A stretch of DNA of 64,000 bases from Dactylosporangium sp. AC04546 (lineage in GTDB: Bacteria; Actinomycetota; Actinomycetes; Mycobacteriales; Micromonosporaceae): the NCBI RefSeq assembly GCF_022095675.1, contig NZ_JAHYSG010000023.1:56069-120068 (forward strand), written 5' to 3'. Below the pieces are notes generated by a model. That model was not told where the DNA came from, made no database searches, and saw only the letters and a list, made by a program, of their open reading frames with translations. The translations under genes and the position numbers were made by a program. Numbering within the stretch: position 1 is the first letter of the stretch; every line of letters starts with the position of its first letter. Of the stretch, positions 50,673 through 60,743 are shown one piece after another.

Positions 50673-52766
50673 ATGACCACGATCGGCCGACGGACGTTCA
50701 CGCTCGGGCTGGCCGCCACCGCTGCCGCCACCGCCATCGGCGGCCACAGCGCGTTCGCCGCACCGCAGGGCGGCCGCCACCGCCCCGACGAACCGTACTT
50801 CGACGAGACCACGCTGTGGGACTCCACCGTCGACCCGCTGGAGAACTACCACGTGCACGGCCTCGTGGTGTTGCCGGGCGACACGATCCTGGTGGCGACC
50901 GAGGGCCGGCACGAGGTCTGCGACGCCGGCCCCCGCGACCTGCTGGTGCGCCGCAGTACCGACGGCGGCGACACCTGGCAGCCCACCCAGACGGTCGTCG
51001 CGTCCGTCGACGGGCAGTCCTGGGGCAACCCGGCCTTTCTGGCCGACCGCGTCACCGGCGAGGTGTTCCTGTTCTACAACTTGTCGCTGCGGCTGCCGGA
51101 GAACACCACCTGCTCCGGCGACAGCGCCGAGATGTACGTCGTCTCCAGCCGCGACGGCGGGCGGACCTGGGGCGAGCCCCGCCACCTCGCCGGTCTCTTC
51201 GACGCCTTCCCGTACACCTGGGCGCTGCACAGTCCCGGCCCCGGCCACGGCATCCAGCTGGACACCGGGCGGCTGCTGCTCAACGTGGCGCACCGCCGCG
51301 TCATCGTCGGCAACACCGTCGACCAGCGCTTCTACGGTGTGGCCGGCATCTACAGCGACGATCACGGGCGAACCTGGACGGCCACCGGCGAGATCCCCGT
51401 CTCCACCGGCTATCCGATCAACGAGGCCCGCATCGTGCAGCGCCGCGACGGCGCGGTCGTGATCAACGGCCGGGCGGCCGCCGGCGGCAACCGGCAGCGC
51501 ATCACCGCCGTCAGCGAGGACCACGGCCTGACCTGGTCGGCGCCGAAGCTCGACGGTGCGACCGGGGTGTTCAACGCCGTCGACGCGAGCATGGTGCGCT
51601 ACACCGGCGGCCCGCGCAGCCGCGAGGTCGACCGGATGCTGTTCAGCCGGCCGGACGCGCCGATGCGGTGGAACATGACCGTCTCGGTCAGCTACGACGA
51701 GGGCGTCAGCTACCGCTACAGCCGCGTCGTCAACCCCAACCGCTCCTACTACTCCGACCTCGCCCGGCTCTCCGACGGCACCATCGTGCTGGTCTACGGC
51801 TGTGACGGCGACATCGCCAGCTTCCCCCGCCGGGTGGCCGTGGCCCGGTTCAACCTGCCCTGGCTCACCCAGGGCCGCGACAGCCTCCCCCGCGGCCCCC
51901 GGCTCACCGAGCACACCTACGACCTGGGCCGCACCGCCCCGTACGCGACCCGCCGCGGCGGCACCGTCGCCGTGGTGCGCGAACCCACCGCCCGCGGCGG
52001 CGCCCGCGCGCTGTACACCCCGGCCGCCGCTGGTGACTCCATCGAGTATCCGATCGACGTGCTGCGCCGTGCGGACTACGAGCTGTGGCTGCGCTACTAC
52101 CGGCCGGTCGCCGGCGGCACCGTGACCGTCACCGTCGACGGTCGGGACCCGCGGGTGTCCACACTGGACACCACGGCGGAGAGCAGCGACGGCTACGACG
52201 TGGTACGCCTGGACCGGCTGCGGCTCGCCCCGGGACGGCACCGGGTGCGCTTCACCCTGGCCGGGCCCGGCCGCGGCGGCGGCACGCTCATCTCCCTCGA
52301 CGAGCTGAGCCTGGTCGAGGCGCCGGCCGCCGCCGACGTGCGGGAGAGCGTCACCGTCGACAACGGCGAGCAGGGCTACCAGGTCGTCGCCGGCGCCTGG
52401 CCGGCCGGCACCGGCGTCGCCGGCTACTACGGCAGCAACTACGCGTCGCACGCGGCCGGCACCGGCAGCGCCGTCGTGCGGTGGCGCCCGGCCCTGCCGG
52501 CCGAGGACCGCTACGAGGTGCAGGTGTCCTACACCGCCGCGTCGAACCGGGCCACCAACGCACCGTACGTGGTGCACCACGCCGACGGCGACACCACGGT
52601 GCCGGTCGACCAGAAGGTCGCCGGGGCGCCGGACCCACGCGGCGGGCAGTGGACGTCGCTGGGCGTGTTCCGCTTCCACGGCGGCATCGACGGCCGCGTC
52701 GAGTTGTCCGACGCCGCCGACGGTGTCGTGATCGCCGACGCCGTGCGCTTCGTGCGCCAGGGCTGA
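50673..52766 (+). CDS. Tat-exported sialidase-like protein with C-terminal golvesin-type domain
   Basis: This 697-residue protein has a twin-arginine signal (GRRTFTLGLAATAA) cleaved near AFA-AP. The six-bladed sialidase propeller (about 45-400) shows Asp-boxes STDGGDTW, SRDGGRTW, SDDHGRTW and SEDHGLTW and a TEGRHEVCDAG loop. The classic FRIP arginine motif is not present as such, so sialidase activity is probable but not certain. A beta-sandwich (about 440-550) and a C-terminal golvesin/xanthan-lyase-tail-like domain (about 560-697, YEVQVSYTAASNRATNAPY) follow. ATG 50673 has GGGAG upstream; ATG 50658 is in frame. Its substrate is an extracellular glycoconjugate. Confidence 0.85.
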   Translation: MTTIGRRTFTLGLAATAAATAIGGHSAFAAPQGGRHRPDEPYFDETTLWDSTVDPLENYHVHGLVVLPGDTILVATEGRHEVCDAGPRDLLVRRSTDGGDTWQPTQTVVASVDGQSWGNPAFLADRVTGEVFLFYNLSLRLPENTTCSGDSAEMYVVSSRDGGRTWGEPRHLAGLFDAFPYTWALHSPGPGHGIQLDTGRLLLNVAHRRVIVGNTVDQRFYGVAGIYSDDHGRTWTATGEIPVSTGYPINEARIVQRRDGAVVINGRAAAGGNRQRITAVSEDHGLTWSAPKLDGATGVFNAVDASMVRYTGGPRSREVDRMLFSRPDAPMRWNMTVSVSYDEGVSYRYSRVVNPNRSYYSDLARLSDGTIVLVYGCDGDIASFPRRVAVARFNLPWLTQGRDSLPRGPRLTEHTYDLGRTAPYATRRGGTVAVVREPTARGGARALYTPAAAGDSIEYPIDVLRRADYELWLRYYRPVAGGTVTVTVDGRDPRVSTLDTTAESSDGYDVVRLDRLRLAPGRHRVRFTLAGPGRGGGTLISLDELSLVEAPAAADVRESVTVDNGEQGYQVVAGAWPAGTGVAGYYGSNYASHAAGTGSAVVRWRPALPAEDRYEVQVSYTAASNRATNAPYVVHHADGDTTVPVDQKVAGAPDPRGGQWTSLGVFRFHGGIDGRVELSDAADGVVIADAVRFVRQG

Positions 52767-52820
52767 GCGAGGTGGTCGCGGTGAGAGGCCGGGTCCGGCA
52801 GGTCGACATCGCCCGGCCGG

Positions 52821-52985
52821 CTGATCGCCAACCGGTTCCCGTTCGTGTTCCTCGGTCCGCCGCACGTCCTGGCCGCCGCCGGCGTCGAGCGGCCCGCCAC
52901 CTGCATCCCCCGCCGCCGCGGCGGCGAGGCACTCGGCCGCGCCGCCGTGCGGATGCTCATCGACAAGCTCGGCACAGGGAGGTGA
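52821..52985 (+). pseudogene. Possible C-terminal remnant of a LacI-type regulator
   Basis: In the 226-bp gap after the sialidase-like gene, the frame 52821-52985 reads LIANRFPFVFLGPP and ends GEALGRAAVRMLIDKLGTGR before TGA. The last part matches the closing helix of LacI/GalR effector domains (xxLGRxAVxxLIxxL). There is no HTH or start codon, and upstream the frame is not sensible. A full regulator gene probably stood here once. The stop lies 7 nt before the permease ATG, and GGGAGG inside it now serves as that gene's ribosome site. Confidence 0.45.
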
Positions 52986-52992
52986 CCCGACG

Positions 52993-53919
52993 ATGGCCAT
53001 GATGGTGCTACGGCGCCTGGCCAGCGCATTGGTCGTCATGTGGGGCGCCGCGAGCCTCATCTTCGTAATGATCCGGCTGGCCCCGGGCGGGCCGGCGGTG
53101 GTGCTGCTCGGCCCGGACGCCGACCCGGCCGAGGTGGCCGAGCTGACCGCCCGGCTCGGCCTGGACCGGTCCCTGCCCGAGCAGTACCTGACCTACCTGC
53201 TCGACGTCGTCCGGCTGGACTTCGGCGAGTCGTACCGGCTGGACATGCCGGCCATGGAGGCGGTGCTCAACCGGTTGCCGGCGAGCGTCGAACTGGCCAC
53301 CACCGCCGCGGTGATCGCGGTGTGCGCCGGGCTGATCCTGGGCCTGCTCGCCGGCTACCGCCGCGGCGGGGCGCTGGACCGGATCACCTCGACGCTGACC
53401 ATCGGCCTGCAGGCGTTCCCCACGTTCTGGGTCGGCATCATGCTGATCCTGACCTTCTCGCTGGTACTGCGGCTGCTGCCCAGCTCCGGCGTCGGCACAC
53501 CGGCGCACATGGTGCTGCCGGCCGTGACCCTGTCGCTGCCGTTCACCGCCATCGTGGCCCGCCTGACCCGCAGCAGCGTCGTGGAGGAGCTCGACGAGCC
53601 GTACGCCGGCACCGCCCGCGCCAAAGGACTCACCGACCGGCAGGTGCTGATCGGCCACGCCCTGCGCAACTCGCTGATCCCGGTGCTGACCGTGGTCACC
53701 CTGCAGTTCGGTGCGCTCATCGGCGGCGCGGTGGTGGTGGAGAACGTGTTCGCCTGGCCCGGCCTCGGCTCGCTGATCGTCTCCTCGGTCGCCGGCCGCG
53801 ACTACGCGGTGGTGCAGGCGGCGGCGCTGACCATCGCCGGGATCATCGTGCTGCTGAACATGGTCGCCGACCTGCTGAACGCGCGCCTCGATCCACGCAT
53901 CCGGTTGGGGAACACATGA
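52993..53919 (+). CDS. ABC importer permease, DppB-type
   Basis: This 308-residue permease has RRLASALVVMWGAASLIFVMIRLAPG at the N terminus, LARLGLDRSLPEQYL-type periplasmic region, AFPTFWVGIMLILTFSLVLRLLPSSG and the EAA loop YAGTARAKGLTDRQVLIGHALRN. It ends LNARLDPRIRLGNT, typical of DppB. ATG 52993 uses GGGAGG 8 nt upstream. Forms the importer with the DppC-type, lipoprotein and ATPase genes of the same operon. Confidence 0.95.
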   Translation: MAMMVLRRLASALVVMWGAASLIFVMIRLAPGGPAVVLLGPDADPAEVAELTARLGLDRSLPEQYLTYLLDVVRLDFGESYRLDMPAMEAVLNRLPASVELATTAAVIAVCAGLILGLLAGYRRGGALDRITSTLTIGLQAFPTFWVGIMLILTFSLVLRLLPSSGVGTPAHMVLPAVTLSLPFTAIVARLTRSSVVEELDEPYAGTARAKGLTDRQVLIGHALRNSLIPVLTVVTLQFGALIGGAVVVENVFAWPGLGSLIVSSVAGRDYAVVQAAALTIAGIIVLLNMVADLLNARLDPRIRLGNT

Positions 53920-53928
53920 GTAGGCACC

Positions 53929-54801
53929 ATGAGTGAAGCACTCGGCCTGGCCCAGCTGCGGCGCAGCCGGCCACGCCGCACCGCCCTGTGGATCCCGCTC
54001 GGGATCGTCGCCGGCTACGTGCTCGTCGCCGTGCTCGGTCCGCTGCTGCTCGGCTACGACCACGTGGCCACACCTGTGGGCGACCGGCTGCGGCCGCCGG
54101 GCTCGGCCACCGCGACCGGCACGGCCTGGCTAGGCACCGACGGGCTCGGCCGCGACGTCGCCGCCCAGATCGTGTACGGCGCCCGCACGTCGCTGCTCAT
54201 CGCCACCGTCGCGGTGACCCTCTCCGCGCTGGTCGGCATGACGGTCGGGGCGCTCGCCGGGCTCGTCGGCGGCTGGTCCGACGTGGTGGTGTCCCGCCTG
54301 ATCGACGTGCTGCTCACCTTCCCCGGCGTGCTGCTCGCGATCGTGGTCGCCGGCCTGTTCGCTCGCGGCCTGCCCACCGTCATCCTCTCGCTGTCCATCA
54401 CCGCCTGGACTCCGTTCGCCCGGGTGGCCCGCAACGTCACGCTCAGCATCAAGGAACGGGAATGGGTCAGCGCGGCCCGCCTCATGGGCGTGCCCCGCCT
54501 GGTCATCCTCGTACGGCACGTCCTGCCGTTCGTCCTGCCGCCGATCGTGGTGATGGCAACCCTCGAGTTCGCGCTCGTCGTGCTCGCCGAGGCCGGCCTG
54601 AGCTTCCTCGGCATCGGACTGCCGCCGAGCACACCGTCGTGGGGGCAGACCGTCGCCAACGGCAAGGAGTACCTCGCCACCGCCTGGTGGATCTCCGCAT
54701 TCCCCGGATTCGCGCTGTTCCTGCTCGTGGTCAGCGTCGGCCTGCTGGGCGACCAGCTGTCCGCGCGGCTCGGGCGCAACAGCCGCTCCCGTACCTCGTG
54801 A
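53929..54801 (+). CDS. ABC importer permease, DppC-type
   Basis: The 290-residue partner has a WIPLGIVAGYVLVAVLGPLLLG first helix, WLGTDGLGRDVAAQIVYGARTS, TFPGVLLAIVVAGLFARGLP, EAA loop WVSAARLMGVPRLVILVRHVLPF and AEAGLSFLGIGLPPSTPSWGQ. All are diagnostic of DppC. It begins 10 nt after the DppB-type stop. A glycan fragment or peptide-like solute is the likely cargo from context. Confidence 0.95.
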   Translation: MSEALGLAQLRRSRPRRTALWIPLGIVAGYVLVAVLGPLLLGYDHVATPVGDRLRPPGSATATGTAWLGTDGLGRDVAAQIVYGARTSLLIATVAVTLSALVGMTVGALAGLVGGWSDVVVSRLIDVLLTFPGVLLAIVVAGLFARGLPTVILSLSITAWTPFARVARNVTLSIKEREWVSAARLMGVPRLVILVRHVLPFVLPPIVVMATLEFALVVLAEAGLSFLGIGLPPSTPSWGQTVANGKEYLATAWWISAFPGFALFLLVVSVGLLGDQLSARLGRNSRSRTS

Positions 54802-54824
54802 CCCCCCGCCGACAGGAGCCACAC

Positions 54825-56336
54825 ATGAAAGCCCATGCGAAAGCCCTGATGAGATCGGCGCTGGCCGCCGTCCTGGCCGTCGCCGCCCTGGCCGCCTGCT
54901 CCACGACCACCGGAGGCGGCGACAGCGCCGAACCGGGCTCGATCGTGGTCAGCGGCACCTACCCGGTCGACTCCCTCGACCCGCACACCGCCGCGGGCGG
55001 CTCTGCCGGCAAGGAGTTCGCCGGCCAGGCCATCTATGGCCGGCTCACCCGCCCCGACGCCAAGGGCAAGATCGTCGCCGACCTCGCCACCACGTGGAGC
55101 CCGGACGCCACCGCCACAACCTGGACCTTCACCCTGCGCAGCGGCCTGCAGTTCTCCGACGGCACCCCGCTCACCGCCGAGGACGTGGTCGCGTCGTTCC
55201 AGCGGCTGCTCGCCAGCGACAGCCCCAACAAGAACAACTTCACCGGCGCCAAGATCGAGGCGCCGGACGCCGGCACCGTGGTCATCACCGCGGCCAAGCC
55301 CGACGCCGCCCTGCCCAGCAAGCTCGCCACCTTCTTCGTGCTGCCCAAGACCGTCGGCGCGGACTTCTTCAAGAAGCCGGTCGGCTCCGGCCCGTACGTG
55401 GTCAAGTCGTTCGACCCGGGAGAGCGCCTCGTGCTCACCGCCAACGACAAGTACTGGGGCGGCAAACCGAAGATCCAGACCGTGACCGTGCGCACCATCC
55501 CGGACGTCTCCGCCCGGCTGACGGCGCTGCGCACCGGGGAGGTCGACCTCGTCTGGGGCGTGCCCGACGACCAGCTCAAGACCCTCACCGCCGACGCCGG
55601 CCTCAAGCACGAGGCGGTGCCGAGCCACCAGGTGTTCACGATGTGGTTCAACGCCTCCATCCCTGCGCTGGCGTCCCCGGCGGTGCGCAACGCGCTGTGG
55701 AAGGCCGTCGACTTCAAGACCATCATCGCCAACCTGTACCCGGAGACCGGCGAACTCGCGGTGGCCCCGGTCGCGCCGACCGTGTTCGGCTCCAGCCCGC
55801 AGCAGCCCAAGTCGTACGATCCGGCCGCCGCCAAGGCCGAGCTGACCACGGCGGGCTTCGACTTCGGCAAGCCGCTGCGGCTGCAGTTCGCCAACGCCGA
55901 GTTCCGCGCCTTCAACCAGGCCGTCGTGTCCGACCTGGCGAAGATCGGCGTGAAGATCGACCTGCAGGAGAAGGAACAGGCGGTCTTCATCAAGGATCTG
56001 CTGGCCATGAACTGGGACATCAACTTCCAGCAGCTCGGCACCGCGGGGTTCGACGCCTCGTCCAACCTCGGCCGGCTCTACCCGTGCTCGGCCAAACGCA
56101 CCGGCTACTGCAACGCCGAGCTGGACAAGCTGCTCGCCGCCGCCGGCACCAGCACCGACGAGAACGCCCGCAAGGCGGACTACGCCGCCGCCAGCAAAAT
56201 CATCTGGGACGACGCCGTGGGCATGTACCCGATGACGGTGCAGATCGCGTACGTCTGGAACAAGCGGCTCGACGGGTTCACCCGTGACGCCAGCGGCTAC
56301 CCGGACTTCGCCGCCGCGACGGTCGGCGCCAAGTGA
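54825..56336 (+). CDS. Extracellular solute-binding lipoprotein, family 5
   Basis: This 503-residue SBP has signal LAAVLAVAALAAC with lipobox LAAC (C25). The mature protein shows TFTLRSGLQFSDGTPLTAEDVVASF, GSGPYVVKSFDPGERLVLTAN and YWGGKPKI, hallmarks of family 5. It supplies specificity to the importer of this operon. AGGAG lies 7 nt before ATG 54825. The stop overlaps the glycosidase GTG (GTGA). Confidence 0.95.
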   Translation: MKAHAKALMRSALAAVLAVAALAACSTTTGGGDSAEPGSIVVSGTYPVDSLDPHTAAGGSAGKEFAGQAIYGRLTRPDAKGKIVADLATTWSPDATATTWTFTLRSGLQFSDGTPLTAEDVVASFQRLLASDSPNKNNFTGAKIEAPDAGTVVITAAKPDAALPSKLATFFVLPKTVGADFFKKPVGSGPYVVKSFDPGERLVLTANDKYWGGKPKIQTVTVRTIPDVSARLTALRTGEVDLVWGVPDDQLKTLTADAGLKHEAVPSHQVFTMWFNASIPALASPAVRNALWKAVDFKTIIANLYPETGELAVAPVAPTVFGSSPQQPKSYDPAAAKAELTTAGFDFGKPLRLQFANAEFRAFNQAVVSDLAKIGVKIDLQEKEQAVFIKDLLAMNWDINFQQLGTAGFDASSNLGRLYPCSAKRTGYCNAELDKLLAAAGTSTDENARKADYAAASKIIWDDAVGMYPMTVQIAYVWNKRLDGFTRDASGYPDFAAATVGAK

Positions 56337-58174
56337 GCGGCTACGACGACGTCCAGGCGCGCCTGGCCCGCGGTTGGAACACCTTCGACACCCGCAGCCT
56401 GCTCACCCAGGTGCTCCTGCCGGAAGGGCTCGCGGTCGCGCTCGGCATCAAGGAGTACTACCGGGGCAACGCCCTGCACCAGGTGCAGATCGGCCGCCGC
56501 GACGAGGACGCCGAGGAGGTGACGCTCGGCCCGCACGCCGTCGACGGCGCCTACGCCGCGGTCACCGTGCGCTGGCGCGGCATCGAACTGCACGTGGAGA
56601 CCGCGCACGCCGGGGAGGATCTGGTGATCCTGGTGACCCCGCGGGCCAACCAGGCCCAGCCGGCGACGCTGACGGTGTCGGCCGGTCCACTGTGGAACCT
56701 TCCCGGCGCGGTCCGCCGCGCCGGGGAGGTCCTCGAGGCGTCGCTGCCCGGCCGGGACACGCCGCTGACGATCCACACCACTGCCGCGCAGGTCGACGAC
56801 CCGTACGTCGACCTGACCGGGCCGTACCTGGCGGTGCGCCTGCACGGGCCGGTCGGGGTGAGCACCGGGCAGGCCCGGGACCTCGCCCAGATCGAGGCGG
56901 TCGTCGCCGCCGGCCGGGAACGGCTGCGGCCCGCACCGGCCGGCACCGACGCGGAGCACCGGGACCTGATCCGCGACGCGATCGCCTGGAACACCGTGTA
57001 CGAACCGGCCGGTCGGCGGGTGGTGACCACCGTGAGCCGGCTGTGGAACGTCGGCAAGCGCGGCGGGTACGCGCTGTTCTGCTGGGACAACTACTTCAAC
57101 GCGCTGCTCGCCGGACTGTTCAGCACCGACCTCGCCTACGCCAACGCGGTGGAGATGACCCGGGCGCTGACCCCGGACGGGTTCGTGCCCAACGTCGCCC
57201 AGGGCACCGGCCGGCGCACGTACGACGGCTCACAGCCGCCGGTCGGCGCCCTGGTGGCCCTGCAGTTGTACCGGTCCTTCGGCGAGCGCTGGTTCCTCGA
57301 GGAGGTCTATCCGGGCCTGCTCAGCTGGAACCGCTGGTGGTGGCGGGTCCGCCGGGACGGCGACCTGCTCTGCCTGGGCTCGACCGCGTTCGAGCCGCAG
57401 TGGCCGTCGCCGCAGGACATCCCGCGGATCAACCAGCACTTCGGGGCCACCTGCGAGAGCGGCTGCGACGACCATCCGGTCTTCGCCGACATCCCGTACG
57501 ACCCGCAGGCCGGCCTGCTGCGCGCCCACGACATCGGACTCAACAGCGAGTACGCCATGGACTGCGCGGCCCTGGCGGACATCGCCGAGACCCTCGGCAA
57601 CCACGCCGAACGCGACGAGCTGCGGGCCCGCGGCGCCGCGGTGGCGGCCTCCGTCGAGCGGACCCTGTGGCAGGAGGACACCGAGTCCTACCGCAGCCGG
57701 CGCACCGACACCGGCGCGTACACGCGGGAGATCTCGCCGATGAGCTTCTACCCGCTGCTCGCCGGGATCGGCGCCGACGGCCGCGCCGCCCGCACCGTCC
57801 GGCGGTACCTGCGCGACGAGCGGTACTTCGGCGGCCGGTGGGCGATCCCGTCCACCCCGCGGACCGACACCGAGTCGGCCTCCCGCAGCTACTACTGGAA
57901 GGGCCGGGTCTGGCCGCCGATGAACTTCCTCGTCTACCTGGGCCTGCGGCGGGCGGGCCTGACCGAGGAGCGGCGCTGGCTCGCCGAGCGCAGTGCGGAT
58001 GTGGCGATGAAGGAATGGCACGAGGCCCGGCACGTGCACGAGAACTACTCCGCCGGCAGCGGCGAAGGCTGCGACAAGGCCAACAGCGAACCGTTCCATT
58101 CCTGGGGGGCGCTGCTCAGCCTGATCCCCCTGATCGAACGCGGTGACGCGCCGTACTTCCAGGAGGGCTCATGA
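56333..58174 (+). CDS. Cytoplasmic glycosidase, clan GH-G (GH63/MGH1-like)
   Basis: This 613-residue protein without signal peptide has an N-terminal beta domain (1-210) and an (alpha/alpha)6 barrel: DAIAWNTVYEP, YALFCWDNYFNALLAGLFS near residue 245 containing a catalytic-type Asp, DIGLNSEYAMDCAAL, and the clan-typical SYYWKGRVWPPMNFLVYLGL near 520. This pattern occurs in GH63, MGH1-like and related alpha-glycosidases. It would split the imported oligosaccharide inside the cell. The GTG start overlaps the lipoprotein stop, and its own stop overlaps the FAD gene. Confidence 0.88.
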   Translation: MSGYDDVQARLARGWNTFDTRSLLTQVLLPEGLAVALGIKEYYRGNALHQVQIGRRDEDAEEVTLGPHAVDGAYAAVTVRWRGIELHVETAHAGEDLVILVTPRANQAQPATLTVSAGPLWNLPGAVRRAGEVLEASLPGRDTPLTIHTTAAQVDDPYVDLTGPYLAVRLHGPVGVSTGQARDLAQIEAVVAAGRERLRPAPAGTDAEHRDLIRDAIAWNTVYEPAGRRVVTTVSRLWNVGKRGGYALFCWDNYFNALLAGLFSTDLAYANAVEMTRALTPDGFVPNVAQGTGRRTYDGSQPPVGALVALQLYRSFGERWFLEEVYPGLLSWNRWWWRVRRDGDLLCLGSTAFEPQWPSPQDIPRINQHFGATCESGCDDHPVFADIPYDPQAGLLRAHDIGLNSEYAMDCAALADIAETLGNHAERDELRARGAAVAASVERTLWQEDTESYRSRRTDTGAYTREISPMSFYPLLAGIGADGRAARTVRRYLRDERYFGGRWAIPSTPRTDTESASRSYYWKGRVWPPMNFLVYLGLRRAGLTEERRWLAERSADVAMKEWHEARHVHENYSAGSGEGCDKANSEPFHSWGALLSLIPLIERGDAPYFQEGS

Positions 58175-59769
58175 AGGCCGACATCCTCGTCGTCGGCGGC
58201 GGCCTCGGCGGGGTGGCCGCCGCGTTGGCGGCCCTGCGCCGCGGCCGTACGGTGCTGCTCACCGAGGAGACCGACTGGCTGGGTGGGCAGCTCACCGCCC
58301 AGGCCGTGCCGCCCGACGAGCATCCGTGGATCGAACAGTTCGGCTGCACCGCCTCGTACCGGGCCCTGCGCACCGCCATCCGCGAGCACTACCGGTACTG
58401 GTACCCGCTGAGCGAACGCGGCCGCAGCGCCCTGTACCTCAACCCGGGCGAGGGCACCGTCAGCCCGCTGTGCCACGAGCCGCGGGTCGCGGCGGCGGTC
58501 ATCGAGGCCATGCTCGCCCCGTGGACCGCCGCGGGCCGGTTGCGGGTGCTGTACCGGCATCGCCCCATCGCGGCCGACGTCGCCGGAGACCGGGTGCGGG
58601 CCGTGCTCGTCGAGGACCCCGACGGCAACCGGACCGAGCTCGCGGCACCGTACATCATCGACGCCACCGAGCTCGGCGACCTGTTGCCGCTGACCGGCAC
58701 CGAGCACGTCACCGGCTTCGAGTCACGGGAGCGCACCGGCGAGCCGCACGCCCCGGCGCAGGCCCAGCCGGACAACATGCAGGCCTTCAGCTGGTGCTTC
58801 GCCCTGGACCACCGCGCCGGCGAGGACCACACCATCGAGAAACCCGCCGAGTACGACTTCTGGCAGTCGTTCAGCCCGGAGTTCTGGGGCGGCCCGCTGG
58901 TGTCGCTCACCGCACCGGATCCGCGCACGCTGCAGCCGTACGCGCGGTCGTTCGTGCCGAACGCCGGCCCGGACGGCGACATCGTGGCCGATCAGAGCCG
59001 CAGCGCCGGCGACAGCGAGCTGTGGGTCTTCCGCCGGATCGTCTCACGGCGCATGTTCACCGACGGACTCGTCAGCAGCGATGTCACGCTGGTCAACTGG
59101 CCGATGATCGACTACTTCCTGGGGCCGCTGATCGGCGTCAGCGAGGAGGAGAAGGCCAAGCACCTCGCCTCGTCCCGGCAGCTGAGCCTCAGCATGCTGT
59201 ACTGGCTGCAGACCGAGGCGCCGCGGCCCGACGGCAGCACCGGCTGGCCGGGCCTGCGGCTGCGCGGCGACGTGCTGGGCACCGGCGACGGCTTCGCCAA
59301 GGCCCCGTACACCCGCGAGTCCCGCCGGATCGAGGCCGAGTACACCGTCGTCGAGCAGGATCTGTCGCTCGAGGTCCGCGGCGAGCGCGGCTCGGTGGTG
59401 TATCCGGACAGCGTCGGCGTCGGCGCCTACCGCATCGACCTGCACCCCTCGACGGGCCTCGAGACGTACATCGACGTCGGCGCGACCCCGTACCACCTGC
59501 CGCTCGGCGCGCTGCTGCCGGTGCGGGTCGAGAACCTGCTGCCGGCGGCGAAGAACATCGGCACGACCCACATCACCAACGGCTGCTACCGCATGCACCC
59601 GACGGAATGGAACATCGGCGAGGTGGCCGGCTCGCTCGCCGCGTACTGCCTGGACCACCGGCTGTCGCCCCGGCAGGTGCGCGCCGAACCGCGCCGCTTC
59701 AACGACTTCCGCGCCACCCTGATGCGCGCCGGCGTCGAGGTCGGCTGGCCCCGGATCGGCGGGTACTGA
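58171..59769 (+). CDS. FAD-dependent oxidoreductase (FAD_oxidored, PF12831-type)
   Basis: The 532-residue flavoprotein starts [23 protein letters not shown] (dinucleotide fold), then [21 protein letters not shown] near residue 45, typical of this family; [12 protein letters not shown] and [20 protein letters not shown] near the end complete it. These enzymes accompany polysaccharide-use genes in many bacteria, and their exact reaction is not established. The ATG overlaps the glycosidase stop (ATGA). It may oxidise a sugar before or after lyase/glycosidase action. Confidence 0.9.
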   Translation: MKADILVVGGGLGGVAAALAALRRGRTVLLTEETDWLGGQLTAQAVPPDEHPWIEQFGCTASYRALRTAIREHYRYWYPLSERGRSALYLNPGEGTVSPLCHEPRVAAAVIEAMLAPWTAAGRLRVLYRHRPIAADVAGDRVRAVLVEDPDGNRTELAAPYIIDATELGDLLPLTGTEHVTGFESRERTGEPHAPAQAQPDNMQAFSWCFALDHRAGEDHTIEKPAEYDFWQSFSPEFWGGPLVSLTAPDPRTLQPYARSFVPNAGPDGDIVADQSRSAGDSELWVFRRIVSRRMFTDGLVSSDVTLVNWPMIDYFLGPLIGVSEEEKAKHLASSRQLSLSMLYWLQTEAPRPDGSTGWPGLRLRGDVLGTGDGFAKAPYTRESRRIEAEYTVVEQDLSLEVRGERGSVVYPDSVGVGAYRIDLHPSTGLETYIDVGATPYHLPLGALLPVRVENLLPAAKNIGTTHITNGCYRMHPTEWNIGEVAGSLAAYCLDHRLSPRQVRAEPRRFNDFRATLMRAGVEVGWPRIGGY

Positions 59770-60743
59770 TGGACACACTGCTCGCCGTGCGGGACCTCGT
59801 CGTGCAGGCCGACCGGCCCGGCGCCGCACCGCTGCGGATCCTCGACGGGGTCGGCTTCGACGTGCCCGCCGGGCAGACGCTCGGCGTGGTGGGCGAGTCC
59901 GGCAGCGGCAAGACCATGACCGCCACGGCCGTGCTGGGACTCCTGCCGCGCGGCCTGTCGGTGACCGCCGGCGCCATCGAGTTCGCCGGCACCGACCTGG
60001 TCGGCCTGCCCGAGCCGCGGCGCCGGGCGCTGCGCGGCAAGGACATCGCGATGGTCTTCCAGGACCCGCTGTCGGCGCTCAACCCGGTGCAGCCGATCGG
60101 CCGGCAGGTCAGCGAGGTGGCCCGCCGTCGCGAGGGGCTGTCCCGTGCGGCCGCCGGCCGGCTCGCGGTGGAGCTGCTCGACCGGGTCGGTGTACCGGAG
60201 CCGGCCCAGCGGGCCAGGGCGTATCCGCATCAGCTGTCGGGCGGGCTGCGCCAGCGGGCCGTGATCGCGATGGCACTCGCCGGGCGGCCGCGCCTGATCC
60301 TGGCCGACGAGCCGACGACGGCGCTGGACGTGTCGGTGCAGGCCCGCATTCTGGGGCTGCTGGCCAAGATTCAGGCCGAGGACGGCGTGTCGGTCCTGCT
60401 GATCAGCCACGACCTGCGGGTCATGGCGCACGCGACCCAGCACGTGGCCGTGATGTACGCCGGCCGGGTCGTCGAGCGCGGCGCCACCCGGGACCTGCTC
60501 GACGCGCCCCGGCACCCGTACACCGCCGCGCTGGTCCGCTCGGTGCCGGCGGTGCACACGCGCACGGCGCCGGTGGCACCGATTCCCGGAAACCCGCCGA
60601 ACCTGGCCGCCCTGCCACCGGGATGCCGCTTCCACCCGCGCTGCCCGCTCGCCGCGGATCGCTGCCGCACCGAGGCACCGGCGCTGCGGGAGGTCGCGCC
60701 GGGCCGGATCTCCGCCTGCCACTTCGCCGAGGAGCTGTCATGA
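59769..60743 (+). CDS. Dpp/Opp-type ABC ATP-binding protein (DppD-type)
   Basis: This 324-residue ATPase has Walker A GESGSGKT, signature LSGGLRQR, Walker [14 protein letters not shown]-loop ISHDLRVM and the C-terminal oligopeptide-transporter cluster [17 protein letters not shown] overlaps the FAD gene stop as TGATG. Unlike the fused ATPase of the hyu operon, the two ATPases here are separate genes. Pairs with the next protein. Confidence 0.95.
   Translation: MDTLLAVRDLVVQADRPGAAPLRILDGVGFDVPAGQTLGVVGESGSGKTMTATAVLGLLPRGLSVTAGAIEFAGTDLVGLPEPRRRALRGKDIAMVFQDPLSALNPVQPIGRQVSEVARRREGLSRAAAGRLAVELLDRVGVPEPAQRARAYPHQLSGGLRQRAVIAMALAGRPRLILADEPTTALDVSVQARILGLLAKIQAEDGVSVLLISHDLRVMAHATQHVAVMYAGRVVERGATRDLLDAPRHPYTAALVRSVPAVHTRTAPVAPIPGNPPNLAALPPGCRFHPRCPLAADRCRTEAPALREVAPGRISACHFAEELS

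Noticed and set aside
50157..53060. 967-residue minus-strand frame opposite the lyase and sialidase genes
   Set aside because: Repeated Gly/Val/Asp/Arg sequence typical of antisense GC-rich DNA; sense strand has a Tat signal, Asp-boxes and an aldolase lysine.
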